Of a stretch of 28,507 nucleotides of DNA, positions 7,259-15,474 are shown in pieces; position 1 is the stretch's first letter, and each line of letters begins with the position of its first letter. Both the position numbers and the translations under genes were made by a program. Source of the DNA: Nanoarchaeota archaeon (lineage in GTDB: Archaea; EX4484-52; LFW-46); the NCBI GenBank assembly GCA_018897155.1, contig JAHILE010000044.1, forward strand, positions 1-28,507, given 5' to 3'. The notes under the pieces were generated by a model that saw nothing but the letters and a program-made list of their open reading frames with translations, was not told the DNA's origin and did no database searches.

Positions 7259-8524
7259 ATGCAGGCAATAATTCTTGCGGCAGGCGTTTCGTCGCGCTTT
7301 TGGCCTCTAAGCGAAGGAAAGCATAAGTCGCTTGTTAGTGTTTTGGGCAAATCCCTGCTTTTAGGTACAATCGAAAGCATTGCTTCTGCCGGAGTCAAAG
7401 ACATTATAATAGTGCAAGGCCCTTCCGCACGTCTTGAAAAATCACTGGCTGCGCCATCTGGCGTTTCTCTGAAATTTGTTTATCAGCCGGAAGCATGCGG
7501 TATGGGGGATGCGATTTTACGGGCAAAAGAGCACATTTCAGGAAATTTTCTGGTTATAAGCCCATATCACATAAACGCCGGCGATATTATTAAAAAAATT
7601 CTTGAAATCCACAAAAAATCAAAAGCAGAAATAGTTCTTGTGGGGAAAAAGACAGACACTCCTGAAATCTACGGAATTTTTAAAATAGCTGGCGGAAAAG
7701 CGGCAGGAATTGTAGAAAAGCCGAAGATTAAAGATGCGCCTTCAAATATTCGCGCGGTTGGAGTATATCTTTTGCCGAGGCAATTTTTAGCGCAACTCCA
7801 AGTTGAGAAAAGCGCGCATTATTCCTTTGAATCCGCACTTGAAAAAGAGCTGAAATCAAATCCTTCGGAGCTCATAATAACCGAATATTTTCAGCCGACG
7901 TTGAAATATCCATGGGATGTTTTTGCGATAGAGAAATATGCAATGGATTCATTTTTCAAAAATCAAAAGCCATTCATTTCAGAGGCCGCATATGTTGACA
8001 AAACCGCAAAAATCGAAGGCCGGGTTTATATCGGTGCAGGCACAAAAGTCATGGAAAACGCGGTGATAAAAGGCCCGTGCTTTATCGGCGAGAATTGCGT
8101 GATTGGAAATAACGCTCTTTTGAGAGATTATGTTGATGTCGGAAACAACGCAAAAATCGGCGCGAATACAGAGATTGCGCGCGCAATAATCGGCGAAGGA
8201 ACGCACATTCATTCAGGTTATATTGGCGATTCAATAATTGCAGAGGACTGCCGCATAGGCGCTGGATTCATCACTTCAAATGCAAGAATTGACCGCGGTG
8301 AAATTTTCACAATCGTCAAAGGAGAAAAAACAGCAACTAGCATGAAATCTTTTGGCGCAGTTGTCGGGCGCAGCACAAAACTGGGGATTGGCGTAAAAAC
8401 AATGCCGGGCATTCTGATTGGCGCGAATTGCATTATCGGGCCTGGAACAGTTGTGAGCGAAAACGTCGAATCGGATACGACATATTATTCAGAGTTCAAA
8501 GGGATTATGAAGAAGAAAAAGTAG
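7259..8524 (+). CDS. GlmU-like sugar-1-phosphate nucleotidylyltransferase with left-handed beta-helix
   Basis: The 421-aa protein has an N-terminal nucleotidyltransferase domain (about 1-225) opening MQAIILAAGVSSRFWPLSEG, and a C-terminal hexapeptide-repeat beta-helix (about 238-405: AKIEGRVYIGAGTKV, GPCFIGENCVIGNN, GTHIHSGYIGDS, ILIGANCIIGPGTVV). This is the architecture of archaeal bifunctional enzymes making UDP-GlcNAc-type sugar nucleotides. The strand that normally ends in a metal-binding Gly-Asp reads LVISPYHINAGD, so the usual Asp is absent or shifted. Whether it is an active uridylyltransferase, an acetyltransferase, or both cannot be settled here. It is divergent from uppS, consistent with a glycan pathway. 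Confidence 0.85.
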   Translation: MQAIILAAGVSSRFWPLSEGKHKSLVSVLGKSLLLGTIESIASAGVKDIIIVQGPSARLEKSLAAPSGVSLKFVYQPEACGMGDAILRAKEHISGNFLVISPYHINAGDIIKKILEIHKKSKAEIVLVGKKTDTPEIYGIFKIAGGKAAGIVEKPKIKDAPSNIRAVGVYLLPRQFLAQLQVEKSAHYSFESALEKELKSNPSELIITEYFQPTLKYPWDVFAIEKYAMDSFFKNQKPFISEAAYVDKTAKIEGRVYIGAGTKVMENAVIKGPCFIGENCVIGNNALLRDYVDVGNNAKIGANTEIARAIIGEGTHIHSGYIGDSIIAEDCRIGAGFITSNARIDRGEIFTIVKGEKTATSMKSFGAVVGRSTKLGIGVKTMPGILIGANCIIGPGTVVSENVESDTTYYSEFKGIMKKKK

Positions 8525-8536
8525 GTGAACTCATCA

Positions 8537-8664
8537 TGCCGCTATTGCGGCAAGCTTTTTGAATCGAAGATTCAAAAGCCTAGAGTCATAAAAAGTTGAC
8601 GGCTTTTCAAGCTTTTGGGAACCTTAACTTCCAAAACAAGCAAAGCTTGCGAAAGGATTTCAAT
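8537..8664. repeat. hairpin-rich intergenic region
   Basis: The 164-base gap before the HAD gene has no ORF worth calling. It contains TGCCGC/GCGGCA (8537-8552, loop TATT), TTTTGAATC/GATTCAAAA (8557-8577, loop GAA, extendable past one bulge), TTTTGG/CCAAAA (8613-8636), GCAA/TTGC (8640-8650) and GGAT/ATCC. The 11-mer TTGCGGCAAGC here recurs at 18075. No typical TATA box for the downstream gene is evident. Confidence 0.6.
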
Positions 8665-8688
8665 CCAAAGATATCGGGATGATTAAAA

Positions 8689-9387
8689 ATGCTCAAAGCC
8701 ATATTATTTGATGCGGACAACACGCTTTACAAAGTTGTGAATGAGCGCGCCCACTCCGTTATGTTCGATTATCTTACTGCGCAAACGCATCTTGACCGAA
8801 AGCAGCTTGAAACTTCATGGCGCGCGCAGGTCAAAAACGTTCTTCAGTCAAATGACGCGCAAAATATAGAAAAGCGCAGCCGCGAATACAGCATCGAATC
8901 GATGCTGAATCATTTCGGCGTAGCTGATGCGAAAAAAAGGAAAAAAATCGTGAAAGGCGCGCTCGATATTTTTTGGAAATGCATTATTGAAGACCTTCAA
9001 TTCGATGCAAATACAGCAGTCATAATTACGGAACTTCAAAAGAGATACGTGCTTGTCATCGCAAGCGATGAATATGAAAAATACCTGAAACTGAAGTTGA
9101 ATCGCGTTTTCGGGAATTGGAAGAAATACTTCAAATTCCTTGTGGCGTGCGAGACTGCCGGATTAATGAAGCCGAGTGAGAAATACATTCAAATCGCGCT
9201 TGCCAAGCTTAAAATAGCGCCTGAAGAAGCTGTAGTTGTCGGGGATTCTATGATGCGCGACATAATTCCTGCAAAAAAGCTCGGGGTTTTTGCAGTGCAT
9301 ATTGCAGGAGAAGACAGTAAAAATCACGAATGCGCTGCGGATATCGAAATAAAATTGCTATCCGAGTTGGCAGAAGCTATTGAATAA
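8689..9387 (+). CDS. HAD-superfamily hydrolase
   Basis: The 232-aa protein has the four HAD motifs. Motif I is ILFDADNTLY (Asp8 nucleophile, Asp10), motif II is the Ser in VIASDEY, motif III is the Lys in MKPSEKY, and motif IV is VVVGDSMMRDI. A helical cap occupies roughly residues 18-105, as in subclass I enzymes such as phosphoglycolate or nucleotide phosphatases. It is most likely a small-molecule phosphatase; the substrate cannot be told. It lies between the GlmU-like and YvcK-like genes on the same strand, but the hairpin gap before it and the TATA box after it suggest separate transcripts. Confidence 0.9.
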   Translation: MLKAILFDADNTLYKVVNERAHSVMFDYLTAQTHLDRKQLETSWRAQVKNVLQSNDAQNIEKRSREYSIESMLNHFGVADAKKRKKIVKGALDIFWKCIIEDLQFDANTAVIITELQKRYVLVIASDEYEKYLKLKLNRVFGNWKKYFKFLVACETAGLMKPSEKYIQIALAKLKIAPEEAVVVGDSMMRDIIPAKKLGVFAVHIAGEDSKNHECAADIEIKLLSELAEAIE

Positions 9388-9411
9388 ACGGGCTTAAGCA
9401 GAGATTAAAGG

Positions 9412-9419
9412 ATATAAAA
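9412..9419 (+). promoter_or_regulatory. TATA box of the YvcK-like gene
   Basis: ATATAAAA is centred about 25 bases before the ATG at 9440; the mRNA would be leaderless. Confidence 0.55.
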
Positions 9420-9439
9420 ACAGCAATTTAATTGATTCT

Positions 9440-10402
9440 ATGTCAAAAAAGATTTTATGCTTTGGCGGCGGAAGCGCAATGACGAAGGCAGTCCTTGAAC
9501 CGCTCAAAAAATACCCTCTTGATATTTCTTCAGTAACATCAATGACTGATGATGGCGGATCTACCGGCCAATTGAGGCAGGATTTCGGTATCCTCCCCCC
9601 TGGCGACATAAGGCGCCACATTCTGGCGCTTTCAGATGCGCCGGAATGGAAAAAGAAGATATGGACATTCAGGTTTGGGCACGATGTTTTTGCTTGCGGG
9701 CATAAAGGGCATAATTTTGCAAATGTGTTTCTTGCGGGCCTTGAGGTTGGTCTGAAAGACTATAAAAAGGTTCTTGATGTTGCCCATGAATTCATGAAAG
9801 TAAAAGGTCGCGCATTGCCCGCAACAATTGAGCGCATTCAGCTCTGTGCGGAGCTTGAGGATGGCGTGATAATCAAAGGAGAAAGCGAAATAGCTGTTCC
9901 TAAAAAACACAATCCGCTAGTTAAAATAAAGCAGGTGTTCCTTGAGCCGAAAGCAAAAGCGTATCCTTTGGCCATTTTAGCAATCAAGAAAGCAGATGCC
10001 TTGATAATCGGCCCGGGAGATTTATATTCATCGTCAATTCCGTGTTTTCTTCCTGAAGGGATGCGCGAGGCAGTCAAAAAAACAAAAGCAAAAAAAATTC
10101 TCGTATGCAACCTGATGACAAAACACGGGGAGACAAACGGCTTTTCAGTTTTAGATTTTGCAAAAGAAACCGAAAAATATATTGGATGCGCGCTTGATTT
10201 TGTAATATATAATACGGAAATTCCGCAGAAATCACGAATCGCGGAAAATAGAAAAACCGATCCGCTAGTTATCGAGCCGGTAAAAATCGATGGCGTAATT
10301 GACAGCAAGAAATTCATCGGCAAAAATGTCATTACTGAAAAGGGCCCAATATTGCATGACCCAGAAAAACTTGGAAAGCTAATATACTTATTAATGCAAT
10401 AA
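9440..10402 (+). CDS. YvcK/CofD-family protein
   Basis: The 320-aa protein has the family's nucleotide-binding blocks: LCFGGGSAMTK at the N-terminus, SMTDDGGSTGQLR, ILPPGDIRRHILALSD, and ALIIGPGDLYSSSIPCFLPEG. Bacterial YvcK (gluconeogenesis factor) binds UDP-GlcNAc and is needed for envelope homeostasis. CofD, a relative, is the phosphotransferase of F420 synthesis. The TDDGGSTG pattern and overall length fit YvcK better than CofD, and no other F420 genes are nearby. The GlmU-like gene two places upstream makes a sugar-nucleotide role attractive, but that is inference. Confidence 0.88.
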   Translation: MSKKILCFGGGSAMTKAVLEPLKKYPLDISSVTSMTDDGGSTGQLRQDFGILPPGDIRRHILALSDAPEWKKKIWTFRFGHDVFACGHKGHNFANVFLAGLEVGLKDYKKVLDVAHEFMKVKGRALPATIERIQLCAELEDGVIIKGESEIAVPKKHNPLVKIKQVFLEPKAKAYPLAILAIKKADALIIGPGDLYSSSIPCFLPEGMREAVKKTKAKKILVCNLMTKHGETNGFSVLDFAKETEKYIGCALDFVIYNTEIPQKSRIAENRKTDPLVIEPVKIDGVIDSKKFIGKNVITEKGPILHDPEKLGKLIYLLMQ

Positions 10403-10418
10403 TAGATTATTTTCTTTT

Positions 10419-11258
10419 TTGAATAAGTTATTTGGTGATAAAACGAAAAAAATAATTCGCAAAAAAAAGGTGCTGTCAAAGCTACGTTCGCAAAAAATTA
10501 ATGCGATAAAAACGTGCGCGAAAAAATCTGCCAAAATGCGCATAAAATCACCCGTTAAGCCGCGCGCGAATAAAATGATTAAAAAGCGCGCAAAAGCAGT
10601 GTTGAAAGTTTCACGAAAGCCGGTTTTTAAGAATATCAAAAAATCCGCGGCTAAAATCCTAAAAATACCTGCAATTAAGCAACCGGCGCCGGCGGCATTT
10701 AGAAATCACGCAATTCGCGCGCATGAGGCAATCAGGAATTTTGGAAAATCGCTATCTGAAAAACATCACGCGATACACACTAAGCTAATGCACCATGCCC
10801 AGAAAATATTGCCGCGCAAGCAACTTGCGATGAAGCAGTCCTTTGCCCCCCATGTTCATAGCCCTAAAGGAAGCGTTGCGCCGAAAAAAAGCGTTCTGCT
10901 TTTGAACATGACAAAAAATCACCTGATTTCAAATAAAGTGGTTTTTGCAAACACCACATATCAGAAATTTCGCGGCCTGATGTTCAAGAATAAAAAAGAA
11001 GTGGATTACGCTCTTGTGTTTGATTTCAACAAGGCGTTAAAGGATTCTGCCGCAATACATATGTTCTTCGTGTTCTTTCCGATAGATGTCGTCTATCTGC
11101 GCGATAGCAAAGTTGTGGATATTCATCGGGCAGTCAAGCCGTTTACTGCGTACCTTGCGCCAAAAAAGCATGCAGACACGCTTATCGAGCTTCCGCAGGG
11201 GACTATTTGGAAGAGTGGCATTTCCATTGGCGATGAGATTGTGACGACGAGCGGTTGA
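10419..11258 (+). CDS. DUF192 protein with long basic N-terminal tail
   Basis: The last 115 residues (from SNKVVFANTTYQKFRGLMF, through YALVFDF, MFFVFFPIDVVYL and VDIHRAVKPFT, to LIELPQGT) are a DUF192/UPF0127 domain of unknown function. DUF192 proteins are usually short, often exported proteins. Here about 165 residues of lysine-, arginine- and alanine-rich low-complexity sequence precede it, resembling histone H1 or nucleic-acid-binding tails, with no signal peptide. The start shown is a TTG; the first in-frame ATG is at codon 41 and would remove part of the tail. A weak TATA (10380-10387) suits the TTG. The tail suggests binding to DNA, RNA or an acidic surface. Confidence 0.75.
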   Translation: MNKLFGDKTKKIIRKKKVLSKLRSQKINAIKTCAKKSAKMRIKSPVKPRANKMIKKRAKAVLKVSRKPVFKNIKKSAAKILKIPAIKQPAPAAFRNHAIRAHEAIRNFGKSLSEKHHAIHTKLMHHAQKILPRKQLAMKQSFAPHVHSPKGSVAPKKSVLLLNMTKNHLISNKVVFANTTYQKFRGLMFKNKKEVDYALVFDFNKALKDSAAIHMFFVFFPIDVVYLRDSKVVDIHRAVKPFTAYLAPKKHADTLIELPQGTIWKSGISIGDEIVTTSG

Positions 11259-11281
11259 GGCGTGCATTTAAGAAAACAATC

Positions 11282-11289
11282 TATTTAAT
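11282..11289 (+). promoter_or_regulatory. TATA box of the tRNA thiolase gene
   Basis: TATTTAAT is centred 25-26 bases before the ATG at 11311. Confidence 0.5.
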
Positions 11290-11310
11290 GCTGCGTATGA
11301 AAAGCACTTT

Positions 11311-12237
11311 ATGCATTGTTCATATTGCTCAAAGCCCGCCGTTATTTACCGGCGATACGAAGGCCGCGCGCTTTGCCGCCGTCATTTTATTCATTCTTTT
11401 GAAAGAATTGTCAAGCGCACAATACGCGAGAACCGTTTAATTGACAAAAAAAAACATATCGCCGTGGGACTGTCAGGAGGGAAGGACTCCTGCGCGCTTC
11501 TGTACATTCTTCATTCAATCACAAAAGACCGCCCGAATATCAAATTGTCTGCAATTCTTATAAACGAAGGCATCAAAGGATACCGCACAGAAAAGCATGC
11601 AAAAGCGATTTGCAAAAAGTTCAAAGTCCCGCTTCATATCGCTTACTTCAAAAAAGAGTGGGGAAAGACGCTTGATGAATTAATGAAACGGGAAAAGAAA
11701 AACAATGCTTCAGATAACCTTAAGGCATGCACATACTGCGGAACAATGCGCAGGTTTCTGATAAATAAAACCGCGCGCGAAATAGGCGCAGATACTGTTG
11801 CAATCGGGCACAATCTTGACGATGAGGCGCAGGCGATAATGGCGAATTACATACGCGGCGATTTGCTGCGCGGCGTCAGGCTTGGCGCGAATGCGTTTTC
11901 AATCCAGGATTCGCGGTTCATTCCCCGTATTAAGCCACTGCGCGAAGTGCTTGAAAAGGAGGTCGCGGTTTACGCAATACTTAAGGGCTTTAATGCTGAT
12001 TTTGGTGAATGCCCTTATGCTGAGCAAAGCTTTCGTTGGGATGTAAGAAATATTCTCAATAACCTTGAAACCAAATACCCCGGAACAAAATATTCTGTTT
12101 TGCGCACGTTTGACCGGATAAAGCCCGCTCTTGAGGCGACAACAAAGACAACTGCGGGAATAGGCACATGCAAGATATGCGGCGAGCCTGCGTCAAATGA
12201 TGTCTGCAAAGTGTGCGAACTGATTGCCCGAGCATAG
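11311..12237 (+). CDS. tRNA 2-thiolation enzyme, TtuA/Ncs6/CTU1 family
   Basis: The 308-aa PP-loop ATPase activates a tRNA uridine for 2-thiolation. An N-terminal zinc knuckle (Cys3, Cys6, Cys22, His25) is followed by the ATP pyrophosphatase loop GLSGGKDS (residues 53-60), the catalytic or cluster-binding CTYCG (Cys140, Cys143) before TMRRFL, the block GHNLDDEAQAIMANYIRGD, and a C-terminal CKICGEPAS...CKVC zinc site. This is the complete archaeal/eukaryotic CTU1-type layout. Depending on subgroup the target is U34 of the anticodon or U54 of the T-loop, which cannot be decided here. The gene has its own promoter. Confidence 0.93.
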   Translation: MHCSYCSKPAVIYRRYEGRALCRRHFIHSFERIVKRTIRENRLIDKKKHIAVGLSGGKDSCALLYILHSITKDRPNIKLSAILINEGIKGYRTEKHAKAICKKFKVPLHIAYFKKEWGKTLDELMKREKKNNASDNLKACTYCGTMRRFLINKTAREIGADTVAIGHNLDDEAQAIMANYIRGDLLRGVRLGANAFSIQDSRFIPRIKPLREVLEKEVAVYAILKGFNADFGECPYAEQSFRWDVRNILNNLETKYPGTKYSVLRTFDRIKPALEATTKTTAGIGTCKICGEPASNDVCKVCELIARA

Positions 12238-12247
12238 TTTAAATATT
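12238..12247 (+). promoter_or_regulatory. TATA box of the frameshifted gene
   Basis: TTTAAATATT overlaps the end of the thiolase gene and is centred about 24 bases before the ATG at 12266. Confidence 0.45.
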
Positions 12248-12265
12248 CTACGTCGAAGTGCTCAA

Positions 12266-12681
12266 ATGGGTACTTCGGCATCGTTGGAAGGATCAAATGA
12301 TATGTATTGGCGTAAGAAATACAATTCTTAAGAAACAGTCTAGGGACGATGTTGTAGATTTAAAGCTTAAGGCGCTTCGGATTATTGTAACTTCTTCAAC
12401 CGAAAACAACCCCCTACACTATTGAAGAAATCCTTAATAAAATGGAAGAACTCTACGACATCAAACCTACTGATTTGACGTTACTGTATGGAACAATCGG
12501 CGTTATGCAAAGAGAATTATTTCCTTATATTGGAAGGGTAAAAAGCAGTTGCCGAGCAGATACTAAAACGCGCTATTTTTTCCGCACCAATAAATTCCAA
12601 GAAACCTCTAATGAACACGTTGGACATGTGCTAGAAAACTTTCTTAAAGCTCTTGAAATGGTTGAGACTGAGTTGTATTGA
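12266..12681 (+). pseudogene. small gene split across three frames
   Basis: Three short frames run in series. ATG 12266, correctly spaced from a TATA box, gives 21 codons (MGTSASLEGSNDMYWRKKYNS). A second frame opens by ATG 12297 and runs to 12425 (...KQSRDDVVDLKLKALRIIVTSSTENN). The third starts at ATG 12442 and runs to 12681 (79 aa, MEELYDIKPTDLTLLYGTIG...). Removing one C from the run of five at 12410-12414 joins frames two and three into ENNPYTIEEILNKMEELYD, a natural-looking sequence. A further shift near 12325 would join frame one. The intact product, about 135 aa, belongs to no family I recognise. It is either a decayed gene or the site of assembly errors. Confidence 0.5.
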
Positions 12682-12691
12682 TGGCTTAGCA

Positions 12692-12871
12692 TCACCCTCT
12701 GCTGTTGATCCGTTTTAACATATCGTCAAGTGATTTTTTCCTGATTTCATCCTTTGTCGGAATGTGCGATATGTTGGTAGGTGCGGTATTTCGCATCAAT
12801 TCTGCACGCCGGTCCATTTCACTTATCAATGGAATCACTTTAATTTTATTCTTGTCTTCTATTGCAGCCAT
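12692..12871 (-). CDS. 59-aa charged protein, second gene of a small operon
   Basis: The frame starts MAAIEDKNKIKVIPLISEMD and ends DDMLKRINSRG. No family is recognised; it is soluble and mostly helical. GGTGA lies five bases before the ATG at 12871, so this start is favoured over upstream TTG and GTG codons. It follows the 86-aa coiled-coil gene by 22 bases, which explains the use of a Shine-Dalgarno site rather than a leaderless start. Confidence 0.55.
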   Translation of the reverse strand: MAAIEDKNKIKVIPLISEMDRRAELMRNTAPTNISHIPTKDEIRKKSLDDMLKRINSRG

Positions 12872-12893
12872 ATTGTTCACCAACTAGATTATT

Positions 12894-13154
12894 TTAGCGC
12901 TTATATTTCCAGTCAAGCTTGTCGAGTTCTTCTTTTCTTTTTTTCTCTTTGGCAAGCGTTTCTTCATTTGTTGCAGCCTTTTTCCAGTCCTCGAGCTGAA
13001 GTTTTTTGGCGTTCTTTGTAATCATGATTTCCTCGCGCTTTTTTTCTGCTTCAGCCGCGAGCTTCTTATGCTTTATGGCTTCAAGGCGCGCCTTTTCCTT
13101 GTCGTCGCGCTCATTTTTTGACCATTTGTCCAGAATCTTTCCGAAAAATCCCAT
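12894..13154 (-). CDS. 86-aa lysine/glutamate-rich coiled-coil protein
   Basis: From ATG 13154 the protein begins MGFFGKILDKWSKNERDD, a short amphipathic, possibly membrane-touching helix. It continues as one long run of Lys, Glu and Ala with heptad character to a basic end (LDKLDWKYKR). The open frame extends further upstream, but an AT-rich TATATA element at 13173-13182 lies within that extension, about 23 bases from this ATG. I recognise no family. Such short charged helices are common in DPANN genomes and could be structural or low-complexity adaptors. Confidence 0.6.
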   Translation of the reverse strand: MGFFGKILDKWSKNERDDKEKARLEAIKHKKLAAEAEKKREEIMITKNAKKLQLEDWKKAATNEETLAKEKKRKEELDKLDWKYKR

Positions 13155-13272
13155 GATGTAATTTGGCGCCAAGACTATATATTTCTTGAGATTCGCGCGC
13201 TTTGCATGAAAATCTTTATAAATATTCACCACAACTACGTAATATAACATCGTCAGATGTCGCAGTGAGATT

Positions 13273-13698
13273 ATGGGTTATGGATGGCTTGTAGAAAAAT
13301 GGGATGATGCCATAACTAATAATCCCGTTGATGCGATTAGAATAAAGCATAAAGAGCTTCTGCAAACGTATGGTGATAAAGAATTTCTTTCCAAAACATT
13401 GGGTGAACAAATAGATGATGTTTGGATAGAAACGCCGCTAAATGTCGGATTTAAAAAATTTGGTATACGTTCCGAGTTAACGCCGGATATATGCGCCATA
13501 TCCGCTGATTGCGCGTATTATTTGGCGGAATTAAAAGTTCCCGAAGGCTCGAAAAAAAGCGCGAGGCGCGACATTAAACAATGTTCCAGAGTGCTTGTCG
13601 ATTATGGTCTTCCGCATACTTGCGTAATAATACACGACGGCGTTGCAGAAGTTTTAAACATCGGCACGTCGTCATATAGGACTTGCAGAAAATTATGA
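13273..13698 (+). CDS. small PD-(D/E)XK nuclease-like protein
   Basis: The 141-aa protein has a central pattern typical of the PD-(D/E)XK fold: LTPDICAIS (acidic residue after a strand), then YYLAELKVP, an E-x-K on the next strand, then a helix with SARRDIKQCSRVLVDYG that includes the often conserved Gln. An N-terminal helical part (1-75) precedes it. No fused domain or partner methylase is seen. The TATA-like element TAATATAA near 13240 lies about 30 bases before the ATG. It ends three bases from the argS stop on the other strand. The nuclease idea rests on these motifs only. Confidence 0.5.
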   Translation: MGYGWLVEKWDDAITNNPVDAIRIKHKELLQTYGDKEFLSKTLGEQIDDVWIETPLNVGFKKFGIRSELTPDICAISADCAYYLAELKVPEGSKKSARRDIKQCSRVLVDYGLPHTCVIIHDGVAEVLNIGTSSYRTCRKL

Positions 13699-13701
13699 GT
13701 G

Positions 13702-15453
13702 TTACATCTCTTCAAGCGCGTCAATTCCAAGAAGCTCAAGTCCGTTGCCGATGGTCTGCCTTACTGCAGAAACGAGATGAAGGCGCGCGTTTTTTAGCTC
13801 CTCGTTTTCTGCTTTTAAGACAGGCACTTTCTGGTAAAATGCGTTGAAAAGATGCGTTAATTCAAGAAGATAAACTGTGACCAAATGAGGCTGGTAGGAT
13901 TGCGCCGACTTTATTATAGCCTCCGGGAATTCTGAAATCTTTTTAAGAAGCGCCACTTCATCCGGCTCTTTCAATAGTGTTGCATCAGGTTTTTTCCCTG
14001 CATGTCCTGACCTCAAAATCGATGACGCGCGGGCATACGTGTATTGCACATAAGGGCCTGTATCTCCGTCAAACTGGGCTACTTCTTCTTTGTTGAAAAG
14101 TATTGTTTTGTCCGAAGATGTCTTTATGAGCGCAAACTTCAGCGCGCCGATTCCGACCTTTTCTGCGGCGTTTTCTTTTTTTGCAAGCTGCGGATGGCTT
14201 TTTTCTATGATTTCTGCAACATATTCTTTAAGCTCGTCTATTGTGTCATCAAGAAACACCACAAGGCCTTTTCTGGATGACATTTTTCCTTCCGGAAGCA
14301 TGACTAATCCGTTCTTGACGTGATGCATGTTTTTTGCATTTTCATAGCCCAAAAGCTCAAGCATCTTGAAAAGTTGCTGGAAGTACTGTTCCTGTTCCGC
14401 ACCGACTACGTAAATCGACTTTTTTACATGATATTTCTCGAATTTATGTGCGGCAAGTGCAAGGTCTTTTGTTGCATAAAGTGTTGTTCCGTCAGAGCGC
14501 AATATGATGCAGTTAGGCATTCCATAATCCTTGAGTTTTGCAACAGTTTCGCCGTTAATGTCCTTGAACGCAATTCCTTTTTCAATGGCTTTTTGCACAA
14601 CTACGCGCCCCGGCTTTTCAAAATCGCTTTCAAAAAATATTGTGTCGAATTTTATTCCAAGGCGCTTATATGTCATGTCAAAGCCCTCAATGCACCATCC
14701 TTTAACTTTTTTCCATAATGCGATTGTTTCTTTGTCACCCGACTCAATTTTTTTAAGAAGCTCGCGTGCCTCTTTCTCAAGCTCGGGATTGTCTGTTGCC
14801 GCGGTATTGAATTTAGTGTAAAATTCGCCGATAAACCTATCTGGTTTTTTGGGGATTGGGGTCCCCAAAAGCTTGCCGTCCGTAGACGGCATGATCTTGT
14901 CAGGGATTTTTCCAGCACCCCATTTCATATATCCGAGAACCGTTTTTGCGATATGGATTCCGCTGTCGTTGTAATAATTCACGCGCAAGACATTAAATCC
15001 TGCCGCAGACATTATGCGCGAAATACTGTCGCCAAGAAATGTGTTTCTTGCGTGGCCAATATGCATCGGTTTGTTCGGGTTCGGCTCTGAAAATTCGACC
15101 ATGACTTTTTCCTTTTTGCCGAATCCGCTTTGTCCATAATGATTGTCAATATTCAAAAGCTCCTGTCCTATTGCTGCCCAATCAGCATAAAAATTAATGT
15201 ATGGCCCTGATGCTTCGGCTTTTTTTATCAGCGATTTTTTTGGAATTTTTATTTTCTCCGCAATCTCTTTCGCAATCTGCATCGGATTTTTCTTTTGCTC
15301 TTTTGCAAGCGCAAAGCACGGAAAAGAAATGTCGGCGTCAACGCCTTTTGGTGGGTTCTCAAGGCGCTCTGCAAAAACTCCCGCATCCTTTAGAAGCGCA
15401 GCTACTTCGTTTTTGAATGTTTCGCGCGCGTATTGGCCTTTCTTTTCTGGCAT
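13702..15453 (-). CDS. argS: arginyl-tRNA synthetase
   Basis: The 583-aa class I synthetase charges tRNA-Arg. It has the N-terminal additional domain of ArgRS (about 1-95), EFSEPNPNKPMHIGHARNTF containing HIGH, a KMSKS equivalent in EGKMSSRKG, and an all-helical anticodon-binding DALR domain at the end (VQYTYARASSILRS to LLGIDALEEM). Length is normal. The start ATG at 15453 is 26 bases from a TATA box, so the mRNA is probably leaderless. Confidence 0.97.
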   Translation of the reverse strand: MPEKKGQYARETFKNEVAALLKDAGVFAERLENPPKGVDADISFPCFALAKEQKKNPMQIAKEIAEKIKIPKKSLIKKAEASGPYINFYADWAAIGQELLNIDNHYGQSGFGKKEKVMVEFSEPNPNKPMHIGHARNTFLGDSISRIMSAAGFNVLRVNYYNDSGIHIAKTVLGYMKWGAGKIPDKIMPSTDGKLLGTPIPKKPDRFIGEFYTKFNTAATDNPELEKEARELLKKIESGDKETIALWKKVKGWCIEGFDMTYKRLGIKFDTIFFESDFEKPGRVVVQKAIEKGIAFKDINGETVAKLKDYGMPNCIILRSDGTTLYATKDLALAAHKFEKYHVKKSIYVVGAEQEQYFQQLFKMLELLGYENAKNMHHVKNGLVMLPEGKMSSRKGLVVFLDDTIDELKEYVAEIIEKSHPQLAKKENAAEKVGIGALKFALIKTSSDKTILFNKEEVAQFDGDTGPYVQYTYARASSILRSGHAGKKPDATLLKEPDEVALLKKISEFPEAIIKSAQSYQPHLVTVYLLELTHLFNAFYQKVPVLKAENEELKNARLHLVSAVRQTIGNGLELLGIDALEEM

Positions 15454-15474
15454 AAATAACTATTATTACGAATG

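Noticed and set aside
9838-10479. 213-codon minus-strand open frame
   Set aside because: It is antisense to the YvcK-like gene, whose conserved motifs are intact; the product is Phe/Ser-rich noise.
12297-12425. independent 42-aa gene
   Set aside because: It has no own promoter spacing, and removing one C fuses it to the following frame, so it is treated as part of one broken gene.
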